Below are positions 26,860-36,429 of a DNA stretch of 52,749 nt, in pieces (position 1 is the stretch's first letter; each line of letters begins with the position of its first letter). A program made the position numbers and the translations under genes. The DNA comes from Gammaproteobacteria bacterium (GTDB lineage Bacteria; Pseudomonadota; Gammaproteobacteria; Pseudomonadales; Azotimanducaceae), in assembly GCA_028818795.1 (NCBI GenBank), contig JAPPND010000110.1, positions 1 to 52,749 on the forward strand, read 5' to 3'. The notes beneath the pieces were generated by a model, which was given only the letters and a program-made list of their open reading frames with translations, did no database searches and was not told the origin of the DNA.

Positions 26860-27830
26860 GGCAACTCCTCGAGCCGGTCGGCTACCCGGGTGAGCAACTC
26901 GTCGTCGATCCAGGCGGCGAATCCGGCGGTCTCGGGGTAGCCCCGGCCGAGGCGCGAGATGCGATCCAACACGGGGACGACGTCGCCGAGATGACTGTCC
27001 CGCCCACGACTCAGGTAGAGACGGGCGAATATGCCCACCGCCTTGAGCTGGCGTTGGATGGCGGTGAGGTCGAACGCTCGGTTGAAGGTGGACTCCGCGC
27101 AATCGAGTTCGGCCAAGGCGAAGAATCGGTGCCGCCACATCGCCACTCGGGCTTCGTCGAACTCGACGTAGCAATCACGCAGCAACGACGCGATGTCGTA
27201 GCAGGCAGGCCCGACAAGCGCGTCTTGGAAGTCGACGATGCCGACCGTCGCATCGTTTCTCCAGATGAGGTTGCGGCAGTGGTAGTCGCGGTGCACGGTG
27301 CGCTGCGGCACGCTCTGGGTCGCCTCGATTAGGGCATCTGCCACCCCGGCGTAGGCTTGGGGAACATCGACGCCGACGAATCGTCCAACTACCCAGTCGG
27401 TGAAGATCGCCAGTTCGTCCCGGAAGCGGGCCGTCGTGTAAGGCGGAATGTCGTCGCTCACCACGGACTGCAGCCTGACCAGGTCGTGAACCGCGGCGTC
27501 CAACGGCGCGTCGATCTCACCGTCAGAGTAGGCTGCGGCGAAGTCCCGTTCGCCGAGGTCTTCAAGGAGTAGCATCCCGCGGTCGAAATCGACCGCATGC
27601 ACCCGGGGGGTACGCAGGCCGTGATTCCTGAACAGGTCCGTTAGGCGGGCGAAGCGCGGGTTATCCTCCGTGTCCGGCGGCGACAGCATGGCGACGAAGG
27701 TGGATACGCCAGTCGAGACGCGAAAGAAAAGGCGCGTACTGGCCTCTACCGGCAGGCGGGCCAGTTCGATGCCGCTCGTGCCGAGCGTATGCTCGACCCA
27801 GGCGGCAAGTTCCGGGACGTCTTGGCTCAC
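26847..27830 (-). CDS. amgK: N-acetylmuramate/N-acetylglucosamine anomeric kinase
   Basis: AmgK phosphorylates MurNAc at the anomeric position, feeding MurU. The protein is an aminoglycoside-phosphotransferase-like kinase: RLPVEASTRLFFRV near the N-terminus, LLLEDLGERDF, the catalytic loop HRDYHCRNLIW and the metal motif GIVDFQDALVGPACYDIASLLRDCY. The GTG at 27830 gives 327 aa; a TTG at 27908 would add 26 residues that do not look conserved. It is divergent from lptD, exactly the Pseudomonas layout, and overlaps murU. Confidence 0.9.
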   Translation of the reverse strand: MSQDVPELAAWVEHTLGTSGIELARLPVEASTRLFFRVSTGVSTFVAMLSPPDTEDNPRFARLTDLFRNHGLRTPRVHAVDFDRGMLLLEDLGERDFAAAYSDGEIDAPLDAAVHDLVRLQSVVSDDIPPYTTARFRDELAIFTDWVVGRFVGVDVPQAYAGVADALIEATQSVPQRTVHRDYHCRNLIWRNDATVGIVDFQDALVGPACYDIASLLRDCYVEFDEARVAMWRHRFFALAELDCAESTFNRAFDLTAIQRQLKAVGIFARLYLSRGRDSHLGDVVPVLDRISRLGRGYPETAGFAAWIDDELLTRVADRLEELPCGP

Positions 27831-27922
27831 CCGGCGATTGTCCCCAAGAAGGCGCGGGATTGACACCGCTAGCGTTCTTGAGACCGCGCCATCTCCACAC
27901 TCGGACAAAGTTTGCCCGGAGG

Positions 27923-28009
27923 GCGTAGGGGCGACGCTATCGTGCCCGCTAGGGCACGCCGTCGCCCGCGCAAGGTGGCACGGGACGGGACAAGCCCGTC
28001 CCCTACGGC
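27923..28009. repeat. Dispersed palindromic repeat, long form (copy 3), at the 5' end of lptD
   Basis: This copy is bounded by GCGTAGGGGCGACG on the left and CCCCTACGGC on the right, with the same two internal hairpins as copies 2 and 4. It separates amgK from lptD. Its right end runs straight into the hydrophobic codons of the LptD N-terminus, so it lies where the lptD start region and divergent promoters should be. Confidence 0.8.
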
Positions 28010-28032
28010 TCGCTTGTCTATTGCTGGTGTTG

Positions 28033-30288
28033 ATGGAACCCCTGTCCGTTGCCGAGGAGCTGGCCGAAGCGCTTTGGCAGGAGGGCTCGCAGGGCGCTGT
28101 CGGGCTTTACCAATGCCCGGGCCGCTATGTCTTGCCGTCGATGCCGTTTCCCCTGGATTCCGACAGCACGACGTTTCCCCTGGTGGTCGTCGCCGACGCG
28201 GTGGCCTCGCGGGAGCCGAGGGTCGTAGCCGATGGCAACGTGGAGGTCCGCCAAGGCAACCGACGCCTCCGAGCGGGGTCGGCGACCCGCGACGAGACCG
28301 CATTCAAGGTTCGGGCAAGCGGTGACGTGCGTTTCGACGAACCGGGCTTGAGCGTGCACGGTGCCGAGGCGAGTCTGGATTTGGATTCTCCGCAGGCGAT
28401 GGTCGAGCACGCGGAGTTCGTACTGACCGATCTGCAACTGCGGGGACGCGCGGACCGGATCGCGAGGCGCGGGGAGGTCGTGGAACTCGACACGACGACC
28501 GTGACCAGTTGTCCGCCCGGCGACGTCCGGTGGCAAATCCGCGCCCAGTCGATTCGCCTCGATGCCGCGACCGAGGTCGCGACCTCCCGTCACGCTCGCT
28601 TGCAGCTGGGAGGTGTGCCCGTGTTCTACGCGCCCTATCTCCGATTCCCCGTGAGCGATCGGCGGAGCAGCGGGTTCCTCGTTCCCGATGTCTACGAGGG
28701 ACGCGACGGCATCGACGTGTCGGTGCCCTACTACATCAACCTGGCGCCCAACTACGACGCAACACTGACCCCGCGTTGGATCGCCGAACGCGGTCTCGGA
28801 GTGGAAGGCGAAGTCCGGCATCGGAGCCGGTGGACGGACACGGAGTTCGACGCGGCTTTCCTTTCCGGTGACCGCGACTACGATGGCGAGTTCGCCCGGA
28901 CCGACGCGGGGAACGCCCCGGGAGGTTTCTCGCCGTCCGATCGGTGGTCCCTCGACATCGATCACCGCGGTCGCTTGGGGGACTTCGTTACCGCGTTCGA
29001 CGTTGCGGCGGTGAGCGACAACGACTATTTCCGCGATTTCGCCCTCGAGGAGGGCGTTGCCAGCCGCGTTGCGCTCGAACGCCGGGGCGAGGTCGAGTAT
29101 CGGCGCGGGGCGCTGGTCGCGCGACTCTTGGCGCAGGGGTTCCAGCGGCTGGAATCCGGGCCGCAGTCCTATCGGCGCCTGCCGGAGATTGGTGTCTCGT
29201 ATGCAGGCTTGCTCGTTGGTCCGCTCGGCTGGTCGATGGGTGCGACCTGGGCCTCGTTCGACTCCTCGGCGAATGCCGTGACCGGGGACCGGTACCACCT
29301 CGATCCTCGATTGCGGCTCGCCCTCAACCGACCTTGGGGATTCGTCAAGGTGTCGGGCGGTGTCCGCCGCACCGGCTACGACCTGGCGAATGCTCCGGCG
29401 GGGAACGACCCGCGGCCGCGACGCCGTGTTGCGATCGGCGTGCTCGATGCCGGCCTTTTCCTTGAGCGCGATGTCTCCCTGGCATCGGGAGCAGGCGCGC
29501 TCCTCGGAGCGCGTTCGCAGACACTTGAGCCGCGTCTCTACTATCTCCGCCAGTCCTATGCGGATCAGGACGCGCTGCCGAGATTCGATGCGACGGAATT
29601 GACCTTCTCGTACCGGCAGTTGTTCCGGGAAAACCGCTACGCCGGTTTGGACCGCATCGGCGATGCCAACAGGTTGTCGATCGGCGTCGCTTCCCGGCTG
29701 TTGGACGCGACGGGTGCCGAAGTGCTCGGGGCACGTCTTGGCGCACTGGTCCATCTCGAGGATCCGCGGGTACGACTCGGCTCGACGGTCCGGCCGCACC
29801 CGGACTTGGTAGGGGAGCTCGCGGGACAGCTCGGACCGGTGCGAATCGTCTCTCGGCTGTCCTGGGATGCCGGCGGGGACGAACTCGGCGAGTTCGGCAC
29901 CGGATTGGCCTACCGTCGCGATGCGCGGAGGATCGTCAACATCGCCTACCGTCGCCGGTTTCCCGACATCGACCAAACCGATGTCTCGGTACACTGGCCG
30001 GTGCCGGGGTCTGATCGGGTCAGTGTATTCGGGCGATGGAACCATGACTGGCGTCACGGTCAAATAGTCGAGTCCTTTGCGGGATTGTCGTACGGGGGTT
30101 GCTGTTTGGCGGTAAAGCTGCTGTGGCACCGGACCATGGATGCCCCGCGCAATCTGCCCGGTTCGGCGACGACCACGGAGTCGGGCTTGATGCTGCAGCT
30201 ATCGTTCAAGGGCTTGGGCGGATTTGGCTCGAAGGTTGATTCTCGGCTCGTTCGTGGCATAAAGGGCTACCGGCCGGCCGGCGGTTGA
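28033..30288 (+). CDS. lptD: LPS-assembly protein LptD (N-terminus disturbed by a repeat)
   Basis: LptD is the outer-membrane barrel that inserts lipopolysaccharide. The protein has the N-terminal OstA domain (GNVEVRQGNRRLRAGSATRDE..., VSVHGAEASLDLD-type strands), the barrel transition ARLQLGGVPVFYAPYLRFPVSDRRSSGFLVPD, and a C-terminal strand-rich domain. Four Cys match the LptD disulphide set: YQCPGRY, SCPPGD and the adjacent GGCC pair. The ATG at 28033 gives 751 aa without a signal peptide. Reading the frame further upstream gives ARPLRLACLLLVLMEPLSVA-EE, a plausible signal whose basic part is encoded by the repeat, but no ATG or GTG is available there (TTG at 28021 and 28030; TTG at 27838). 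The true start is unresolved. Confidence 0.9.
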   Translation: MEPLSVAEELAEALWQEGSQGAVGLYQCPGRYVLPSMPFPLDSDSTTFPLVVVADAVASREPRVVADGNVEVRQGNRRLRAGSATRDETAFKVRASGDVRFDEPGLSVHGAEASLDLDSPQAMVEHAEFVLTDLQLRGRADRIARRGEVVELDTTTVTSCPPGDVRWQIRAQSIRLDAATEVATSRHARLQLGGVPVFYAPYLRFPVSDRRSSGFLVPDVYEGRDGIDVSVPYYINLAPNYDATLTPRWIAERGLGVEGEVRHRSRWTDTEFDAAFLSGDRDYDGEFARTDAGNAPGGFSPSDRWSLDIDHRGRLGDFVTAFDVAAVSDNDYFRDFALEEGVASRVALERRGEVEYRRGALVARLLAQGFQRLESGPQSYRRLPEIGVSYAGLLVGPLGWSMGATWASFDSSANAVTGDRYHLDPRLRLALNRPWGFVKVSGGVRRTGYDLANAPAGNDPRPRRRVAIGVLDAGLFLERDVSLASGAGALLGARSQTLEPRLYYLRQSYADQDALPRFDATELTFSYRQLFRENRYAGLDRIGDANRLSIGVASRLLDATGAEVLGARLGALVHLEDPRVRLGSTVRPHPDLVGELAGQLGPVRIVSRLSWDAGGDELGEFGTGLAYRRDARRIVNIAYRRRFPDIDQTDVSVHWPVPGSDRVSVFGRWNHDWRHGQIVESFAGLSYGGCCLAVKLLWHRTMDAPRNLPGSATTTESGLMLQLSFKGLGGFGSKVDSRLVRGIKGYRPAGG

Positions 30289-30331
30289 TGACGTTCGAGA
30301 TAACGATGCACTACGACAGGAAGACGGGAAG

Positions 30332-31690
30332 GTGAAGCGAAACATGACATTCGGATCGGCAAGTTGCGTTGCGTCCACGTTGGCGGCCATTTTCTCAGGC
30401 CTGGTCACAAGCCACTCCGCTGCGGCCGAGCGAGAGACCCTCGACAGCATCGTCGCCATCGTGAACGACGACATCGTGCTGATGAGCGAGTACGAGGATC
30501 GCTTGGCGGAATGGATGCCCCGGCTGAACGAGTCGGAGAGGAACAACCCGCTCGTGGTCAACACATTGCGCGAGCAGGTCCTCGATCTCCTCATCTCCGA
30601 GAGCATCCAGCTCCAGGAGGCGGCACTGCGCGGCATCGAGGTGGACGACGAAACGCTGACGCGGGCTGTCGCCGAATTCGCCCGTCAGAACAACATGACG
30701 CTGGAGGAGTTCATCGCCGACGTTGCGGCGCAGGGGAACTCCTACCGGGCGCTGCGCGAGAGGATTCGCCGCGACATTACGATCGAACGGGTGCAACGGG
30801 CGGTCGTCAACCGTCGGGTTTTCGTCGCCGAGCGGGACGTCGACGAATTGCTCGCGTCGCCGTTCTTAAAGGAGGCGATTTCGGACGAGTACCGCCTCGG
30901 CCACATACTGTTGGAGGTCACGCCGGAAATGACCTTGGCGCAGATAGACGAGGTCCGCGAGAGAGCGGACGGTCTGGTTGCCGAACTGCGCCAGGGCGCG
31001 GACTTCGCGGCGGCCGCGATCGAACACTCCTCGGCGCCTACGGCTGCCGCCGGCGGTGACTTGGGCTGGCGCAAGGAGAGCCGTATTCCCAGCCGCTTCT
31101 TGGACGTCGTCGGGCTGGAAATCGGTGCTGTTGCGGAACCGTCCCGGGACGCGTCCGGGTTCCACATCGTCAAGATGATCGACAAGCGAGGCGCATCCCA
31201 GCAACGGGCGGAGCAAACCCTCGTCAGGCACATCCTCCTTTCCCCGTCCGCTATCCGCTCGGACGAACAGACCCGCCTCGCCATCGAGGAGATTCATAGT
31301 CGAATCGTCGACGGGGAGGACTTCGCCGAATTGGCGAGAGAGCACTCCGAGGATCCCGGCACGCGGCTTGCCGGCGGGGATCTGGGCTGGACGACGACGG
31401 ACGGTCTCGATCCCGCGTTCCAGAGGATGATGAACCTAACGGGAGTAGACGAACTCTCCGAGCCGTTCCAGAGTTCCTTCGGATGGCACATACTGGAAGT
31501 TCGCGGTCGACGTCTGCAGGACATCAGCGAAGAGGCGCGGCGCAACTACGCTTACCAGATGCTCGTGGAGAAACGCTTCGACGAACGGCTGGCCGAGTGG
31601 TTGACGGAGATCCGCGACGAAGCGTTTATCGAGCGTCGGGGAGAATTCGCCGAGCAGAGAATCAACGTGGGCGCGCCGTTCGGCGGCTGA
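30332..31690 (+). CDS. surA: Periplasmic chaperone and peptidyl-prolyl isomerase SurA
   Basis: SurA escorts outer-membrane proteins such as LptD. The 452-aa protein has a signal peptide (TLAAIFSGLVTSHSAAA), the SurA N-domain (LDSIVAIVNDDIVLMSEYEDRL, LRERIRRDITIERVQRAVVNRRVFV), and two parvulin domains, the first at about residues 188-288 (YRLGHILLEV...GGDLGWRKESRIPSRF...GFHIVKMIDKR) and the second at about 298-400 (LVRHILLSPSA...GGDLGWTTTDGLDPAF...GWHILEVRGRR). Start is GTG at 30332 or ATG at 30344. pdxA, which normally follows, is absent. Confidence 0.96.
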   Translation: MKRNMTFGSASCVASTLAAIFSGLVTSHSAAAERETLDSIVAIVNDDIVLMSEYEDRLAEWMPRLNESERNNPLVVNTLREQVLDLLISESIQLQEAALRGIEVDDETLTRAVAEFARQNNMTLEEFIADVAAQGNSYRALRERIRRDITIERVQRAVVNRRVFVAERDVDELLASPFLKEAISDEYRLGHILLEVTPEMTLAQIDEVRERADGLVAELRQGADFAAAAIEHSSAPTAAAGGDLGWRKESRIPSRFLDVVGLEIGAVAEPSRDASGFHIVKMIDKRGASQQRAEQTLVRHILLSPSAIRSDEQTRLAIEEIHSRIVDGEDFAELAREHSEDPGTRLAGGDLGWTTTDGLDPAFQRMMNLTGVDELSEPFQSSFGWHILEVRGRRLQDISEEARRNYAYQMLVEKRFDERLAEWLTEIRDEAFIERRGEFAEQRINVGAPFGG

Positions 31691-31741
31691 CACGGGGTTG
31701 ACGTTCCATGGAATCAACCCGTCACCGAAATCAAGATCGGT

Positions 31742-31840
31742 CGTAGGGGCGACCCTAACGCGCCCGTAGGGCGCGCGGTCGCCCGCGTTGGGCATGCAGG
31801 CCACTTGGGAACGGGACGGGACAAGCCCGTCCCCTACGGC
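31742..31840. repeat. Dispersed palindromic repeat, long form (copy 4)
   Basis: This copy starts CGTAGGGGCGACCC and ends GTCCCCTACGGC, closely matching copy 2 in both hairpins while differing in the spacer. It fills the 167-base gap between surA and rsmA, the site where pdxA sits in most Gammaproteobacteria. Confidence 0.8.
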
Positions 31841-31857
31841 TCTGCACGGAGTAGGTA

Positions 31858-32667
31858 ATGCGGCCAAGGGACGGCAGAGGACGATCAGTGAAGCGGCGGG
31901 CGCTCGGCCAGCACTTTCTCACCGACGCGGCCGCCATCGAGCGCATATTCGCGGCGCTCGATCTCGACCCATCGGATCACGTTCTCGAGATCGGGCCGGG
32001 GGCGGGAGCGCTCACGGCGCGGCTGGTACGCGAGGCCGGGTCAGTCGTCGCCGTGGAAGTCGACCGCGACCTTGCGGCATCCCTGCGGGCGCAACTTCCC
32101 AATGCCGACATCGTGTGCGCCGACGCACTCGAGGTGGACCTCGGCGGGCTGCTCGGCCGTGCCGGAAAGCGTCGGCGGCGGGTGGTGGGGAACCTGCCCT
32201 ACAACATCGCGAGCCCGTTGATCCATCGACTGTTCGACGACGACGTGGTCGCCGAGGACATGCACTTCATGGTGCAGGCCGAAGTGGCGCGACGACTTGC
32301 GGCAGCGCCAGGATCCAAGACCTACGGGCGGCTGTCCGTGATCGCGCAATGGCACTGCCGCATCCAATTGCTCTTCGAGGTGGGGTCTGGGAGCTTCTCG
32401 CCGCCGCCGAAGGTTCGTTCGGCCTTTGTGCGGCTCAAGCGGCGACCGCTCTCGGATCGCCTGGACTGCGAAAGCGCTGCGCTGGACCGGGTGGTTCGCA
32501 TTGCCTTCGGGCGGCGCCGAAAAACGCTGGCCAATGCCTTAGAATCCGTTCCCGTCGATTGGACCGCACTGCACATCGACCCCAAGGACAGACCCGAGAA
32601 CCTGAGCGTTGCCGACTTCGTTGCCATCGCCAAGGGTTCGACCGCGAACGTTGCACGACCGAGTTGA
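31858..32667 (+). CDS. rsmA: 16S rRNA (adenine1518-N6/adenine1519-N6)-dimethyltransferase
   Basis: RsmA (KsgA) dimethylates two adjacent adenines of 16S rRNA helix 45. The 269-aa protein has RALGQHFLTDAAAIERI, the SAM motif VLEIGPGAGALT, VEVDRDLA, the catalytic NLPYNIASPLIHRLF, MVQAEVARRLAA and the C-terminal FGRRRKTLANAL. Either the ATG at 31858 (GGAG six bases upstream) or the GTG at 31888 (AGAGGA seven upstream) could be used; the latter matches the usual N-terminus better. Followed after 3 bases by apaG. Confidence 0.96.
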   Translation: MRPRDGRGRSVKRRALGQHFLTDAAAIERIFAALDLDPSDHVLEIGPGAGALTARLVREAGSVVAVEVDRDLAASLRAQLPNADIVCADALEVDLGGLLGRAGKRRRRVVGNLPYNIASPLIHRLFDDDVVAEDMHFMVQAEVARRLAAAPGSKTYGRLSVIAQWHCRIQLLFEVGSGSFSPPPKVRSAFVRLKRRPLSDRLDCESAALDRVVRIAFGRRRKTLANALESVPVDWTALHIDPKDRPENLSVADFVAIAKGSTANVARPS

Positions 32668-32670
32668 ACC

Positions 32671-33039
32671 GTGAACGGATTTGAAGTCAGCGTCGAGCCA
32701 CGCTACATCCTTGCCGAATCGGACCCCGCCAAGTCCCGCTACGTGTTCGCCTACACCATCACCATCGCCAACCACGGCCAGGAGGCCGCCCAACTCCTCA
32801 ACCGCTATTGGCTGATCACCAATGGGGATGGCAAACGGCAGGAAGTCCGCGGTCCGGGTGTGGTCGGCAATCAACCACGCATCGCGCCCGGCGAGGCATT
32901 TCGCTACACGAGCGCCTGCATCTTGGAGACCGCGGTGGGTTCCATGGGAGGCCACTACGAGTTCGTGAGCGACAGCGGTGAACGCTTCGAGGTCGCCATC
33001 GCGACGTTCTCGCTCGCCGTCCCAGACGCCGTGCATTGA
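32671..33039 (+). CDS. apaG: ApaG (Co2+/Mg2+ efflux-associated) protein
   Basis: This 122-aa all-beta protein matches ApaG: VSVEPRYILAESDPAKSRYVFAYTITIANHG, LLNRYWLITNGDGKRQEVRGPGVVGNQPRIAPGEAFRYTSACILET and GSMGGHYEF. ApaG is linked to metal tolerance in Salmonella, but its biochemical role is unclear. GTG start. Its stop overlaps the TTG start of apaH (TTGA), as expected in the rsmA-apaG-apaH operon. Confidence 0.95.
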   Translation: MNGFEVSVEPRYILAESDPAKSRYVFAYTITIANHGQEAAQLLNRYWLITNGDGKRQEVRGPGVVGNQPRIAPGEAFRYTSACILETAVGSMGGHYEFVSDSGERFEVAIATFSLAVPDAVH

Positions 33040-33890
33040 CGGGCGAGGGTCAACATTCCGCGGGCGACGACCGTCCGGCGCGCCGTGCCACCTACCTGGT
33101 GGGGGACATCCAGGGCTGTTTTGAGAGTCTCAAGGCACTGCTCGTCGCGGTCGGCTTTGGCGACGCCGACCGGCTCTGGTGCGTCGGCGACCTTGTCAAC
33201 CGGGGTCCGGCCTCTCTTGACGTATTGCGTTTCGCGCGCGGCTTGGGCGAGCGGTTTGCCTGCGTGCTCGGCAACCACGACCTGCACTTTCTCGCCATGG
33301 TCTACGGCGGCCACCCGCACCGTGCGACCGATACGATGGAGAGCCTGCTCGATGCACCGGACTGCGCGGATCTGGCGGACTGGCTGCGGCATCAGCCCCT
33401 TTTGATCGACGGCGGCGGCTGGGCTGTCGTGCACGCCGGTATTCCGCATATCTGGACGATGGGGATGGCGCGGGACAATGCCCGCGAGGTGGAAGCCGTG
33501 CTACGGGGACCGGGGCACGCCGGGCTCTTCCAGGCGATGTACGGCAACGAGCCCGCGCTCTGGCGTGACGAACTCGAAGGCATGGACCGTTATCGCGCCA
33601 CCGTCAACTACCTGACCAGGATGCGCCTGGTCGATGACGAGGGACGCCTGGAGTTCGGCCACAAAGGCACGCTCGACGATCTGCCTGCGGGCTACCATCC
33701 CTGGTTCGCGTACCCGACGCAAGTCGCCGGGACGCTCTACTTCGGCCACTGGGCGGCGCTCGACGGCGCGACCGGGCAGGCTCGGATCATCGGTTTGGAT
33801 ACCGGTTGCGTCTGGGGACGCACCATGACAGCCGTTCGCCTCGAGGACGGGGCAACGTTCAGCGTTCCGGCTGTCGAGGGCTCCGCATGA
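33036..33890 (+). CDS. apaH: Symmetrical bis(5'-nucleosyl)-tetraphosphatase
   Basis: ApaH cleaves Ap4A symmetrically and also acts as a decapping enzyme for Np4-capped RNA. The 284-aa phosphoesterase has the metal motifs [18 protein letters not shown] and [10 protein letters not shown], plus VHAGIPHIW and FGHWAALDG. No ATG or GTG lies between the apaG stop and the first motif, so the TTG at 33036 overlapping that stop is the likely start. Its own stop overlaps the cca ATG (ATGA). Confidence 0.95.
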   Translation: MTGEGQHSAGDDRPARRATYLVGDIQGCFESLKALLVAVGFGDADRLWCVGDLVNRGPASLDVLRFARGLGERFACVLGNHDLHFLAMVYGGHPHRATDTMESLLDAPDCADLADWLRHQPLLIDGGGWAVVHAGIPHIWTMGMARDNAREVEAVLRGPGHAGLFQAMYGNEPALWRDELEGMDRYRATVNYLTRMRLVDDEGRLEFGHKGTLDDLPAGYHPWFAYPTQVAGTLYFGHWAALDGATGQARIIGLDTGCVWGRTMTAVRLEDGATFSVPAVEGSA

Positions 33891-34966
33891 CAGATGCTTC
33901 GTGGGTTGATGTCGGCGGCGGTGCGACGACGTACCTGGTCGGCGGAGCCGTGCGCGACCAGTTGCTGGGCAGAGATCCGACCGAGTTCGATTGGGTTGTC
34001 GTGGGTTCCACTCCGGAGGCGATGCTTGCGCGTGGCTTCAGCCAGGTGGGTCGCGACTTCCCCGTTTTCCTCGGACCGGAATCCGGCCAGCAATACGCCC
34101 TTGCGCGCACGGAACGTCGAACCGGACCGGGCCACGCTGACTTCGTCTGTCATGCCGCTGCGGACGTCACCTTGGACGAGGACCTGGCTCGCCGGGATTT
34201 GACGATCAACGCCATGGCCCGAGACCGGGACGGCGCCCTGATCGACCCGCATGACGGCCAGCGGGACATCCGCGAGCGCGTGCTACGTCACGTGTCGCCG
34301 GCCTTCGCCGAGGATCCGCTGCGCGTATTCCGGGTCGCCCGGTTCGCGGCCCAACTGCCGGACTTCGACATTGCCGCCGACACCTTGGCGCTGATGCGCT
34401 CGATGGTCGATGAATTGTCGGCGCTTTCCGGCGAGCGCGTCTTCGATGAGCTCCGAAAGGCCGTCGGTTTGACGCGCCCCGAACGGTTCTTCGAGACCCT
34501 GATCGCCATCGGCGAGCACCACTGGTTCCGCGGCATCGATCTTCAGGCGACGGCGGTTCTTCTTGGCTCGGCGGCGTTTGCGGATACGGCGACGGCCCTC
34601 GTCGGCGTGGGCTGGGTCAACGACGCGGGGGCTGCGGCGCGTCTGTATGGGGATCTACGGGCACCGCGTCGGATTCGTCGGGGCGCGGTTGCGCTGGCGC
34701 GCCATGGCGCGACGCTGGCCGATTCTCGCGCCGACGCTGAAGCCCTGCTCGATGCACTGACGGGCATCGACGCATTCCGGCAGAGCGATGTCACGAAGGC
34801 AGTGCTCGATGGCGTCGAAGCGTGTACCGGCGAATCGATGGCCGCTAGACGGCGGCTGATCGACGAGTTGCAGGCCATGCGCGTAGATGCCGAACCGGGT
34901 CCGGACTACGGTGCCGCACTGCGCCGCCGCCGCATCGAGTGGATCAGAGACTGGCCACGCCCGTAG
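33887..34966 (+). CDS. cca: CCA tRNA nucleotidyltransferase
   Basis: Cca adds or repairs the 3' CCA of tRNAs. The 359-aa class II nucleotidyltransferase has [25 protein letters not shown] (catalytic Asp pair within EFDW), [26 protein letters not shown] and the [12 protein letters not shown] helix region. It is shorter than E. coli Cca (412 aa), with no HD phosphohydrolase domain visible. Its TAG stop is the TAG of a repeat (copy 5), and its last 23 bases overlap the convergent tsaD. Joining apaH and cca by ATGA overlap is unusual but clean. Confidence 0.94.
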   Translation: MTDASWVDVGGGATTYLVGGAVRDQLLGRDPTEFDWVVVGSTPEAMLARGFSQVGRDFPVFLGPESGQQYALARTERRTGPGHADFVCHAAADVTLDEDLARRDLTINAMARDRDGALIDPHDGQRDIRERVLRHVSPAFAEDPLRVFRVARFAAQLPDFDIAADTLALMRSMVDELSALSGERVFDELRKAVGLTRPERFFETLIAIGEHHWFRGIDLQATAVLLGSAAFADTATALVGVGWVNDAGAAARLYGDLRAPRRIRRGAVALARHGATLADSRADAEALLDALTGIDAFRQSDVTKAVLDGVEACTGESMAARRRLIDELQAMRVDAEPGPDYGAALRRRRIEWIRDWPRP

Positions 34967-36008
34967 GGGACGGGCTTGTCCCGTCCCGGCTCAAAGCCAC
35001 CGGCTCGAGTTCGACCAACGGCCACCGGGCGCGCGTCGCGACTTCGAAGCCTTCGGTCTGCCCGGCGCTCAACCGGATCGCGCCCGCGTACGCGATCATG
35101 GCGCCGTTGTCGGTACACAATGCCGGCGGCGGATAGGTCACCCGCGGCAGCGTCGCCGCCAAACGCTCCCGGAGGCGCCGATTGGCGGCCACGCCCCCGG
35201 CGATGACCAGTTCGTCGAGTCCGGTGTGTTCGACGGTCCGACGGCACTTGATGACCAGGGTGTCGACCACGGCTTCCTCGAACGCCCGCGCGATGTCGGC
35301 AACGTCCTTGTCGGTGAGTGGCGAGTGTCGGCGGACCGTGTTGAGCGTGAATGTCTTCAGCCCCGAGAAGCTCATGTCGAGTCCGGGCCGGTCGGTCATC
35401 GGTCTCGGAAAGTGGAACCGTTCCGGGTCGCCGTGCGCGGCCGCCGCTGCGACCGCCGGCCCGCCCGGGTAGCCGAGGCCGAGCATCTTGGCCGCCTTGT
35501 CGAACGCTTCCCCGGCGGCGTCGTCCAGGCTCTCGCCGAGCAGTTCGTAGGAGCCGATGCCGTGTACCCGGAAAATCTGCGTATGCCCGCCTGACACCAG
35601 CAGGGCCGCGAACGGCACGGCGGGTGGCAAGGTGCCCGCGCCTTCGATCAGCGGCGCGAGCAGATGCGCCTCCAGGTGATGGACGCCGATTGCAGGTATG
35701 TCGAGCCCGTAGGCCAGTGCACGTCCGAAGGTCGCACCCACCATGAGGGCACCGATCAGGCCCGGACCGGCGGTGTAGGCGACGCCATCGAGATCGGCGG
35801 TAGCACGGCCGGCCCGGCCGAGCAGTTGCGATGTCAGCGGCACGATCTTGCGGATGTGGTCCCGCGAAGCCAGTTCGGGCACTACGCCGCCGTAGCGCGC
35901 ATGCAATTCCACCTGGCTGTAGATCGACTCCGCGAGCAAGCCAGCCGCCGTGTCGTACAAGGCAACGCCGGTTTCGTCGCAGGAGGTTTCAATACCGAGA
36001 ACGAGCAC
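34944..36008 (-). CDS. tsaD: tRNA N6-adenosine threonylcarbamoyltransferase
   Basis: TsaD transfers threonylcarbamoyl to A37 of ANN-decoding tRNAs with TsaB and TsaE. The 354-aa protein shows [37 protein letters not shown], the metal-binding [45 protein letters not shown] and [13 protein letters not shown]. The last dozen residues ([14 protein letters not shown]) are encoded by repeat copy 5 and the convergent cca end, so the native C-terminus has been replaced or extended. GTG start. Divergent from rpsU. Confidence 0.96.
   Translation of the reverse strand: MLVLGIETSCDETGVALYDTAAGLLAESIYSQVELHARYGGVVPELASRDHIRKIVPLTSQLLGRAGRATADLDGVAYTAGPGLIGALMVGATFGRALAYGLDIPAIGVHHLEAHLLAPLIEGAGTLPPAVPFAALLVSGGHTQIFRVHGIGSYELLGESLDDAAGEAFDKAAKMLGLGYPGGPAVAAAAAHGDPERFHFPRPMTDRPGLDMSFSGLKTFTLNTVRRHSPLTDKDVADIARAFEEAVVDTLVIKCRRTVEHTGLDELVIAGGVAANRRLRERLAATLPRVTYPPPALCTDNGAMIAYAGAIRLSAGQTEGFEVATRARWPLVELEPVALSRDGTSPSPTGVASL
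34961..34989. repeat. Dispersed palindromic repeat, short form (copy 5)
   Basis: This copy reads CCGTAGGGGACGGG, a CTTGT loop region, then CCCGTCCCGG. It lies across the convergent 3' ends of cca and tsaD: its TAG stops cca, and its reverse strand encodes the GTSPSP residues near the end of TsaD. Confidence 0.8.
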
Positions 36009-36070
36009 GGGCGGAATCAGGACGTGTACCAGCGACCTAAACTACCCGGATTCGGGCGCCGCCGACAGGT

Positions 36071-36098
36071 TTGCAACCACGGGCCCGACGAGTAGAAT
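36071..36098 (+). promoter_or_regulatory. Predicted sigma-70 promoter of rpsU
   Basis: A -35-like TTGCAA (36071-36076) and a -10-like TAGAAT (36093-36098) are separated by 16 bases. Transcription would begin near 36105, about 20 bases before the rpsU ATG. The position in the divergent tsaD/rpsU gap fits the known promoter of the rpsU-dnaG-rpoD macromolecular synthesis operon. It is a sequence match only. Confidence 0.5.
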
Positions 36099-36125
36099 GC
36101 GCGTCCGGTTTGCAGCGGGCCATCC

Positions 36126-36341
36126 ATGCCATCCGTTAAAGTCAGAGAAAACGAACCTTTCGACGTCGCGTTGCGCCGCTTCAAGCGGTCGTGCGAGAAG
36201 GCAGGTGTGTTGTCGGAGGTTCGTCGTCGCACCTACTACGAAAAGCCAACGGCCGTTCGCAAGCGCAAGGCGGCGGCTGCGGTGAAGCGACACATCAAGA
36301 AGCTCCAGCGCGAAGCCCGGCGGTTCGAAAAGGCGTTCTAG
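36126..36341 (+). CDS. rpsU: 30S ribosomal protein S21
   Basis: This 71-aa protein is a complete, typical S21: [27 protein letters not shown], then the Arg/Lys-rich helices [29 protein letters not shown]21 helps the 30S subunit pair with the Shine-Dalgarno region of mRNA. It heads the rpsU-yqeY-dnaG-rpoD cluster. Confidence 0.98.
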   Translation: MPSVKVRENEPFDVALRRFKRSCEKAGVLSEVRRRTYYEKPTAVRKRKAAAAVKRHIKKLQREARRFEKAF

Positions 36342-36429
36342 CGCAAGGAAATCCGCCCGTCGGGCGACGCAATCGCGCAAGCCCAAGCCTCCTCGGAGTC
36401 CCGGCGCGCGCAAACCCGGACGTTTTCCC

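Noticed and set aside
28018-30129. 703-aa minus-strand ORF opposite lptD
   Set aside because: This is an antisense frame of lptD with no family resemblance.
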